Positions 55,301-64,000 of a stretch of DNA of 64,000 nucleotides are shown piece after piece (the first letter of the stretch is position 1; each line of letters starts with the position of its first letter). This DNA is from Cryoendolithus antarcticus (lineage: Eukaryota > Ascomycota > Dothideomycetes > Cladosporiales > Cladosporiaceae). The position numbers and the translations under genes were made by a program. The notes below the pieces were generated by a model. It saw only the letters and a list, made by a program, of their open reading frames with translations. It was not told where the DNA came from and ran no database searches. The stretch spans positions 62,001 to 126,000 of the forward strand of contig NAJO01000047.1 of NCBI GenBank assembly GCA_002077065.1, written 5' to 3'.

Positions 55301-56810
55301 CAACCTGACCTTCGCCCTTAGCAAAACAGTCCATACCAACCTTCCCCGGACCCTCGAACTCCGCTTTTCCAGCGGCCAGAATGACATTACCTCGATGGAA
55401 GTCCGACTAAAACCTACAATCGCTGGTCTGCGACTACATCTAGCTGACACCAAGTCCTCGGACATCTCCGTTAAGGTCAGCGCGCCTGGATCGCTTACTT
55501 TTGGTTCGCTAGGCAAGGACAACGAAGCGCTGATTCAGCTGCCTTACAGCCTTGAGCAGTCTCAAGCAGGCATTGCGCTGCGCTGCGAAGTCGTCTATCG
55601 AACCACTGCTCTCCCGGATCTCGACCACTTCTTCCAGTCGCTTGTGCGATTGCCAAGCCAGTTGCCACTGGATGTGGAAGTCAATGACATTTTTCACACT
55701 GATGCAGTGTACTCGACTTTCTCGATCAAATCCGCGACCGGCCTCCCGTTAGTTTTAGCTAGCGCGGAGTTCGTGGACAGCACGGTGTATGCGGTCGAGT
55801 GGCCTGGACTCGGAGATGGTGTGGGGTTGGTGATGAGAAATAGGCCTGTTACGCTGGGGGTGAAGATTAGGAGGAAAGACGGTGGAGGTGGAGGGAAGAA
55901 AGGCGTGGCGTTGGGGTTGAGTATGAGGTTTTGGGAAGTGGGAGAGGTTACGAGAGAGAAGATCATTAAGATCTTCGAAGATGCCATTGATGGGAGTGAG
56001 CTACGGGCCATGAGGAGGCTTCTGGTTCCGATTCTGAGGCAGAGGCTAGGAAGCGTACTGACAGCCGAGGCGATGGAAGCTGCAGCGCTGGACGGCGGAG
56101 TCAGCCTCCCGACATACGACGGTATGGGATGGGAAGACTCCCTGCGAAGTCTTGACGTCGACGGGAGGGATGCGGTACGGCGATGGCTACAGGCATGGCA
56201 CGAGGAGCACACAACGCTATCGACCGACCTTAACGACAACAGCAACGCGGAGGACTATGTGAGGGAAGTCAACCTGCCAGTCGAAGTTCCTACGCTGGAC
56301 GTAGTCTTCGACGCCAGCATCGCACCAGAAACGGGACCCGATACCAGCCTTAACAACAGCATGATCACGAAGCTAGGCGATCCCATCATGGCGAAGCTGC
56401 AAATCGACCACACGCGACGCTGGAGCACCGCCACTGCCTCTGGCAAGCAAATGCCAACCAAAGCAAGACCGGAGAGTTTCGTCGTCGAGGTGCAGGCGAA
56501 CGAAGGCGTCTGGCTCGTGGGCGGTGTGAAGAGGAAGCGAATCACGCTTCCGGCGTCAGGGTCACAGGCTGGCACGAATGACTCTAGTGGCCCACTGGAT
56601 ATCGCGCTGGTCTTGGTACCTTTGAAGCTGGGCATGCACCGGCTGCCGACTGTCGAGATTACTTCCGCGCCAGTAGAAGGCGATACGCAGCAGTCAAGCA
56701 TGACGTGCGAGACGCGCTGCATCAGCGCCGGACAGCTGATCACTGTGGTGAAGGCACAGCAGAGGAGTCGAGTCAGAGTAGTGGAGGATGGACTCGACGG
56801 CGAAGGGTGA
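52311..56810 (+). CDS. TRS130: TRAPP-II complex subunit Trs130/TRAPPC10
   Basis: A single uninterrupted frame of 1499 residues from ATG 52311; the frame stays open 84 nt upstream but without an ATG, so an upstream start or exon is not excluded. The N-terminus has the family motif SYCDHSGLFPLVSRD and LPLRNLNWHSHARPLRQIKSLHVDFVP. Around residues 90-450 it is helical (ERENAWADLVTKLKTLILIPFDARV, HKEGLAKALESVGLVEDALAIYDEL). A Ser/Pro-rich disordered linker lies at ~530-750. The C-terminal third is beta-rich (RSYIHIYPSPSSFNLTFAL, AGIALRCEVVYRTTAL), ending in LVLVPLKLGMHRLPTVEI. Trs130 is a TRAPP-II subunit acting as the exchange factor for Rab11/Ypt31 at the late Golgi. Confidence 0.9.
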   Translation: METSSSSSKVTVSYCDHSGLFPLVSRDLASRLPLRNLNWHSHARPLRQIKSLHVDFVPDEATRQDLRTNDPRLRDNNGVNEAIAGENGAEAPVKQRRHQIPGLKTSPYLHVYLLRCDDKDTYKASERAILREWVKERASLKSKKDSHDADEWLILHVVLPGTVAANEPRWRESAQDPDELKERKKSNIKLPGKSTRTVFDKLRSDFNDKASPDRIAQVRLLKSQVPQDLLPTPAIPQTLSESAQERENAWADLVTKLKTLILIPFDARVRQYEDDISEQEVRRSLPGWNFCTFFIHKEGLAKALESVGLVEDALAIYDELSLGLETAVRDLAEGNAEGVLTSFEPMTIDIWERVAGRPATTNGTSAKGLPEHATDLFAKDYRSAIVRSQISMFDFTSYIFLRQKALILRLAGALAAREEFGENFKAGGEDLVLLAEVCWRTLSFVHNAERVLRADLRDGYVHVQSSGKRERAYVDSVYRSSQTRTTQLGDIESLVSSWSFELAGLVLDETDTMLLDPDAPERPPSSSSKPTPSGPTRSAFAFAMGGNAYPSRSSSLITTALRLRSSSGTAQQPPSSVTQAPPIGLGVRLQSSPPASSSSQKLEEGTYGPQGAADGVEIVVKDKKPGLVELSAYRAELFMIRRHALEAVARRLKGRTLGWASAEPSHPLNPATKREAALTKRPNGKPAAPDEPTASHSDSDTSSMTSYKSLTSPTAPTFSTQSLETPLSPSLTNALSTTPLFQSVYLHLTTQAISHYLAATHSRSAAKLTGDIALLKFAQGEYEAAREVLEVVVAQYGELGWKELDFKGRTVWMDCLERLEQWYDGVRVGVEGLKRGGWGLAKVVSISRRVEEEVEVSMGEMFGSVEMGRFVEVFEEEEGRDGFRWRFGVESGFEGEVKADEVTARFVNAQDPSLELFARAPRPMYLRHGRLDFTLDCPMTALGPYYIDYLSILAGKLRFVHRPLPSPTSAESLSLTLPSATIPTRSYIHIYPSPSSFNLTFALSKTVHTNLPRTLELRFSSGQNDITSMEVRLKPTIAGLRLHLADTKSSDISVKVSAPGSLTFGSLGKDNEALIQLPYSLEQSQAGIALRCEVVYRTTALPDLDHFFQSLVRLPSQLPLDVEVNDIFHTDAVYSTFSIKSATGLPLVLASAEFVDSTVYAVEWPGLGDGVGLVMRNRPVTLGVKIRRKDGGGGGKKGVALGLSMRFWEVGEVTREKIIKIFEDAIDGSELRAMRRLLVPILRQRLGSVLTAEAMEAAALDGGVSLPTYDGMGWEDSLRSLDVDGRDAVRRWLQAWHEEHTTLSTDLNDNSNAEDYVREVNLPVEVPTLDVVFDASIAPETGPDTSLNNSMITKLGDPIMAKLQIDHTRRWSTATASGKQMPTKARPESFVVEVQANEGVWLVGGVKRKRITLPASGSQAGTNDSSGPLDIALVLVPLKLGMHRLPTVEITSAPVEGDTQQSSMTCETRCISAGQLITVVKAQQRSRVRVVEDGLDGEG

Positions 56811-57241
56811 ACGATTTGATGTCTGGACAGCCCACGGAACATAGCTGCACCACCGCTTCGCAGCAGCAGCGAGGTTCAACCAGAGAAGTGGCATATGTCC
56901 GAATGAGGAAGGAAACGCTTTTCTGACTAGGCCGCACCGAGCGTAGCCAAAATCGCGTGCTCGTGCAAGCTTGCGGGGTCACCAATGACATGAGCGGGGC
57001 ACGATGCTAGAAAATAATTCACATCACAATGGTGTGAAGCACGCAAGATCGGCGTAGAGGTAGTTGGAAAAGCTTCCTTTTGTTCCTGTGCTCCATTGAC
57101 TCTAATTCTCCTCCCCCGTCAAGCCCTCTCTTTTCACGTATTTCCTGACAAGAACAAGGTAACCGAGAGAAAGGTAACACTTGTATGCCCAGAAGCAGAG
57201 CAAAGAGCAGACTCCGGCAAGTCAACGAACACACCGCAAAG
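56811..57241. other. Intergenic, OAH sulfhydrylase promoter
   Basis: It separates two plus-strand genes and must hold the next gene's promoter. Open frames overlapping its end are shadows of the sulfhydrylase exons. Confidence 0.45.
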
Positions 57242-59382
<2,141 letters not shown>

Positions 59383-61047
59383 ATGGCACAGCCAACCACT
59401 CTCGAAATCGCTGGCCGCAAGGTCAGCGTTCCCACTGGGCTCTTCATCAATGGCGAGTTCGTCGCCGGTAAGGCTGGCAAGACCTTCACCAGTGAGGATC
59501 CGGGGACCGGCAAGACACTCGCCACAGTGTGCGAAGGGATGCCCGAAGATGTCGATCTAGCCGTCGCAGCGGCACGGAAAGCTTACGAGAACGAGTCCTG
59601 GTCTGCTGGTAACCCCGCTGATCGCTCTGCATTGCTGCATAAGCTAGCTGATCTCATGGAGGCCAATAAGGACGATATCGTTGCACTGGAATGTGCTGAT
59701 ACTGGCAAGACTTACAAGCAGTGCTCCAACCTCGACTTCCCTGGATCAGTAGGTACGCTGCGATACTATGCTGGCTGGGCGGACAAGGTGCTCGGACAGA
59801 GTAGCTTCAATGTTCCTGGCACCTTCTCGTACACGCAGCGGCAACCGATCGGTGTCTGCGGTCAAATCATTCCATGGAACTTCCCTTTGCTCATGTTCAT
59901 CTGGAAGATCTGTCCGGCTGTTGCAACGGGATGTACTGTTGTGATCAAGTCTGCTGAGACGACGCCTCTCACTGCTCTGTACTGCGCGAACCTGATCAAG
60001 GAGGCTGACTTTCCACCTGGCGTCATCAACCTTGTGTCTGGGTTCGGCAAGACCGTAGGTAGCGCAATTGCCCACCACATGGACATTGATAAGGTCGCAT
60101 TCACTGGATCGACAGTCACCGGAAGATCAGTGCTGAGAGCTTCCGCCGACTCGAACCTGAAGAAGGTGACTCTCGAGCTTGGTGGCAAGTCGCCGAACAT
60201 CATCTTCCCCGATGCCGATCTGGAGGAGGCTGTTGAGTGGTCAGCATGGGGTATCAACATGAACTTTGGTCAGACCTGCCACGCTGGTACTCGTATCTAC
60301 GTCCACGAAGACATCTATGACAAGTTCCTGGACCTATACACTGCCCGCATGAAGAAGGTGACTGTCGGAAATCCGAGTACCGGGGAGTACGACCAAGGAC
60401 CGCAGAATTCAAAGTGTCCGAACAATCTCCTCTTTCACTCGTTAACTCCTTGTGCTGACTCCATAAAGTGCAATACGACAAAATCCTCGGGTACATCAAG
60501 GCCGGTACCGACGAGGGTGCAAAGGTGCATCTCGGTGGCAACGCGGTCGGAAGTGGCAAAGACGGCTATTTTATCGAGCCTACGATCTTCACCGATGTCA
60601 AGCCTGACATGAAGGTACGTGTTACTCAGCCAAGTAAGTCACGCTCTACTAACCTATCTCATAGATCATGCGCGAAGAAATCTTCGGCCCTGTAGTAGCT
60701 GTCTCCAAGTTCAACTCCGAAGAGCAAGTTGTGGCCGCTGCGAACAAGACCACGTATGGTCTCGCTGCGGGCATCTTCACTAAGGACTACGAACGAGCAG
60801 TGCGTGTAACTTCCAGGCTGCGCGCGGGTACTGCGTGGGTGAATATGTACAACTTCGTACATTGGAGGTAAGCCTAGGCCTTACTGAAACTCGACGAGAG
60901 CGCAGTCTTGCTGACAAGAACCCCAGTATGCCATTTGGTGGGTACAAGGAATCAGGTATCGGACGGGAGTGCGGCGAAGTAGCACTGGAGAACTACACCG
61001 AGGTTAAGACGGTGTACCTGAATATGGGCATCAAGTCGCCTAGCTAA
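59383..61047 (+). CDS. Aldehyde dehydrogenase; first intron does not splice in frame as sequenced
   Basis: The protein is a classical NAD(P)-dependent aldehyde dehydrogenase of about 500 residues. It shows [29 protein letters not shown], catalytic ELGGKSP (Glu265), and the nucleophile region [14 protein letters not shown] (Cys299). EEIFGPVV and [14 protein letters not shown] follow in later exons. Clear introns are 60615-60664 and 60868-60926. The first intron should run from 60414 (GTGTCC) to the AG at 60467-60468 with a TGCTGAC branch site, but joining there throws the conserved reading (GTG CAA TAC, at 60468) out of frame by one base. A single missing base at the acceptor would explain it. 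Either the sequence has an error, the gene is mutated, or a non-standard splice is used. Confidence 0.85.
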
Positions 61048-61564
61048 TATTTCGGGCGAACATAGTGCAGCAGCGCACAAATTATGTGCTGTGCAAGAGT
61101 GAAAACTTGCTCCTCTAAGGTTGAGGAATCATCTTGTTTTCGCCAAATCGGTCAAAGTGTCTTCAATCGGGAAGCGGTAGCGTGCACAATTGGGTTGTAC
61201 CCGATGCCGAGGCCGTCTCTTGGCGGGCATGTGTGGCTGAAACTCGTCACTGGGCTCTTCACCATTGATCCAACACTACATGATTTCCTCGACTCTTCCG
61301 CACAGGCGTACTTGAGTATGCTAGTCGGAGCGTTCGAGATCTCGTCTATGCCACAGCGTCGTACAGCTGTCGTTGGCTTTCCGTACACAAATGGTCACGA
61401 TATGCCACCTGCGCATTGGCGCTGCGTCAGCATGTGGCTGGGTAAGGACCGCATCCTGCGACCCGAGTCGAGGATCAGGCATCCAGATTTCGTTCCAATG
61501 TCGCGAGTCTTTGATATAGTCCCGCGCGATCCTATCAGGTAGATCCAATGGCTATCGATTTGAC
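61048..61564. other. Intergenic, regulator promoter
   Basis: It separates the aldehyde dehydrogenase gene and the Zn2Cys6 gene, both on the plus strand. A 152-residue frame at 61084-61542 reads as random sequence, and I reject it. Confidence 0.45.
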
Positions 61565-63670
61565 ATGTCGCACAAGCCAGGAGCTTCCGAATCGTTGAGT
61601 GGATCTACTGATCGGAGCCCTGAACCGATCGGTAGGCCGTGCAATAGAGCAAAGTCATGCACGGCATGCCGTCAAGTCAAGGTGAGATCCTTTGATTCTA
61701 CGCTGTCCATCCACTGACTCATTCCGTAGTTGAAATGCGACTTGCGCGAAAAGTATCCCGCCAAGTGCAGTAGATGCGAGAGAACTGGCGGGACCTGTCA
61801 GACGAGCGCGAGCTTCAAGCGGATCGCGTCTCGCAGGTACGGTCTTCGACCCTTGAGATGTAAGTACATTGAAAGCTAAGCATTCGTCAGCCGCGTCAAG
61901 GCACTGGAGGCCCAGGTCGAGCAGCTGAGCCGCTCCCAAGTACGCAATCCTCTGTATGGGAACTACGACTCGATCCCGACATCGAAGGGAACCACAAGTG
62001 CCGAAGCAGGCAGTCTCGTTCCGACGGGGGCTTCGGATGCCAATCGCGACAGCTGGCTTGCATTGGACGATGTCAATTCACCACCATACTTCACATTATT
62101 CGATTGTGTCTTGTCCTACAATGCTATGATCTCATTGTTTGATTGCTTCTCGGAAGGATACTTAGTCCATTGCCCATTTCTGGGACAAGTCACGTCATTC
62201 GGACAACTGGAGAAGGAGAGCAAGCTACTGCTCTGGACGATTGCTATGCTAGGTGCCCGCTATCATCTCACATACTACGATCAGTACCTTGCTATCCAAG
62301 CCGCACACTTTCGTCTGTACGGTCACAAGCTTTGCGAAGCGGTCGAGCATCCGCTGGACCTGCAAGCACTCTTACTACTTTGTACCTGGCCAGCAGCTGT
62401 GGATAGTCAGTGGAAGGATCCAAGCTGGATGCTCATTGGGGCAGCAATTAGCTGCGCTCGACAGATGGGACTGGATAAGCCCAAGGACGAAGTCTTCTTC
62501 GGCACAAGACGTGCGAACAATCAGCTCGGGAGGTTTCCGCCTCGTCTCCTTCAGCTGACTTGGCTGCGATGCTTCGCACTGGACGTACAGATGAGCCTCT
62601 GGCACGGTAACTTGCCGACCCTGGCTGCAGCCCGCTACTACAGAGCAGTCACAGACTTCTGCCGCGACCCCAGTATTCCGAAAGACTATGCCCTGCAGAT
62701 GGAGCTTCACGTGCGAACATCCCGCTTCCTACTGCAAATCGACGAGTCGCTCGTGCCACCTCAACTTGCATGGACGGTGGCCACTACGTTCGCGCAAGAC
62801 CTTGCCGACTTGAAACGAGATCATGCGCAAGACTGGACGCCAGAAGTCGACCTCGTCGCAGATACTGCACAGATGTACATATGCATGGCAAGTCACGTCC
62901 AGATTGAGAGCAGGCATACCGATGGTATGGACAATATCACTGCAGCTTACGCAAAGGAGCTCATACAGCTGGCTGTCAGTCCTGCAATACAATGCACCGA
63001 GTACATGTGGGAGCTCTACTCCCAGCGCGCAAGCCAATGTCCAAGCTTCCGCAAGGACTCCACGCCGCTTCCGGGCTGTCCGAAGCATCACTCGCGTATG
63101 CTGTTCTATGCCGCCACTGTCCTGCTCCAGTACCTGGACAGCGAGAAGATTATGCGACACCCTCGCCTACATGCTGTGCGGAATGCTTTCCAAAAGGCGC
63201 ATCTAATGTTCAACAGCTGTCCGCTGTCACGCGAACATGTCAACGCTGGTCGATCACTTGACGTCGCTGGACGTGCCATTGGCCGACACCAAGGTCATCT
63301 GAAGAGCAATGTTACCACTAGGATGGGCGCAAGCTCAATGTACAACCTCACCTGGCTGAGCAGTTTATTGCGAGGCCGTGATTCGGACGAAGACTACGGA
63401 CTGCCGCCGAGAGTCATGCAGCAAGATGGGCAGTCTGTAGCGGAACTGACGAATTCAATTGATATGTCGATAGACCCATTAGTCATTCCGACTACTCAGC
63501 TCTCGCAGTGGAACGATTGGGACGCATCGTCCATCGCGATGCCGGCGGATGAGCTAGGCTTTCCGTTCGGGATCTGGGACGAGGCACTGTACCAAGACTG
63601 GCTCAACACGTCTGCAACGTTCGGCATCGAAGACTGGAACGCCGCGTATCCTAGTGGATCCGCTGGCTGA
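61565..63670 (+). CDS. Zn2Cys6 (GAL4-type) transcription factor
   Basis: Exons 61565-61681, 61730-61836 and 61891-63670 (48- and 54-bp introns) give 667 residues. The binuclear zinc cluster spans the first intron: Cys32-x2-Cys35-x6-Cys42-x9-Cys52-x2-Cys55-x6-Cys62, with the pattern CTACRQVKLKCD and CSRCERTGGTC. A leucine-type linker (RVKALEAQVEQLSRSQ) follows the second junction. The middle domain (PYFTLFDCVLSYNAMISLFD, HCPFLGQVTSFGQLEKESKLLLWTIAMLGARYH, LQALLLLCTWPAAVDSQWKDPSWMLIGAAISCARQMGLDKP) matches the fungal regulators that resemble PrtT. The C-terminal ~100 residues are acidic and Trp-rich (activation-like). The gene it controls is unknown; the aldehyde dehydrogenase directly upstream is a candidate. 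Confidence 0.93.
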
Positions 63671-64000
63671 TGTTCCATGTATGCGAACCCGTTCGCTGCA
63701 GACTGCGAGGCTCGCAGCTCAGATTGCGCTTTGATAGGCGTCAAGTGCGAACTTCGCAGTCCGAGCTGCGCAGTGTGCAAGCGCGAGTTAGCGGCCATAA
63801 GCAGACTGTATATGTCTTGACCTTTCCGTTTGAACCGACTGGTCAACGCCAACCCGACGCATGTGATCCAAGGCTATTCGATAGGACCGTCCGCGTCAAG
63901 GATACCGTCGCCTGCAGATACCTCCACAAGGAATATCAACACCGCCCCTGTCTTCTACGGCAAGTAACTATTTGGCAGACGACGTTCGTCACGGTACGAT
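63671..64000. other. Window end, no gene seen
   Basis: The last 330 bases hold the 3' region of the regulator. They are rich in GCGAG/GCTCGC-like short words (63700-63790) with no clear coding frame or clean repeat. Confidence 0.45.

Noticed and set aside
61084..61542. 152-residue plus-strand frame between the aldehyde dehydrogenase and the regulator
   Set aside because: It reads as random sequence with no hydrophobic core pattern or motif, and overlaps the likely regulator promoter.

Overview
The window is nuclear DNA of a filamentous ascomycete (Pezizomycotina). Genes are dense and lie on both strands. Most introns are 41-90 bp with GT...AG ends and a CTAAC/CTGAC-like branch site, and untranslated gaps are about 0.2-1.3 kb. 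The gene set is typical of such fungi: an Nha1-type antiporter, a Chs7 chaperone, GID subunit 5, a Pho80-like cyclin, a Zn2Cys6 regulator and TRAPP-II Trs130. A Dothideomycete is my guess from gene flavour only. No rRNA, convincing tRNA, transposon, CRISPR-like array or viral gene was found.

Layout. 1-8.5 kb: the end of a Cys-Pro/His-rich protein, a small secreted protein whose only intron ends in GG, a conserved unknown, and a full-size ABCA transporter. 9.8-16.2 kb: a Na+(K+)/H+ antiporter, a ubiquitin-like/WLM metalloprotease, a MARVEL membrane protein and a small beta-carbonic anhydrase. 16.4-21.9 kb: a single-BRCT protein, an XRCC4/Lif1-like NHEJ factor, the chitin synthase export chaperone and a LOG-family phosphoribohydrolase. 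22.9-31.6 kb: an amino-acid permease, a Rab GTPase with an insertion, an SDR, a Crt10-domain protein and an unknown. 32.1-42.2 kb: the GID5/Vid28/ARMC8 armadillo protein, a Pho80-like cyclin, and a 1306-residue chromodomain protein with four CCCH fingers. 42.6-42.9 kb: a 31-bp minisatellite built on a palindrome. 43-52 kb: complex I 75-kDa subunit, a fungal SLATT 2TM protein, ORC5 and TAD3 (head to head), and QCR10 head to head with TRS130. 52.3-64 kb: TRS130, O-acetylhomoserine sulfhydrylase, an aldehyde dehydrogenase whose first intron does not splice in frame, and a Zn2Cys6 transcription factor.

The genes do not form one pathway; most are housekeeping genes in ordinary fungal order. Two small functional pairings stand out: BRCT next to XRCC4/Lif1 (both minus strand), and aldehyde dehydrogenase followed by a Zn2Cys6 regulator on the same strand. 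The observations most worth following are the chromodomain/CCCH architecture, the SLATT protein, the minisatellite, and two gene models (secreted protein, aldehyde dehydrogenase) whose 3' splice sites are each one base away from a normal one. Exon boundaries were read by hand from splice signals and frame continuity and have no transcript support.
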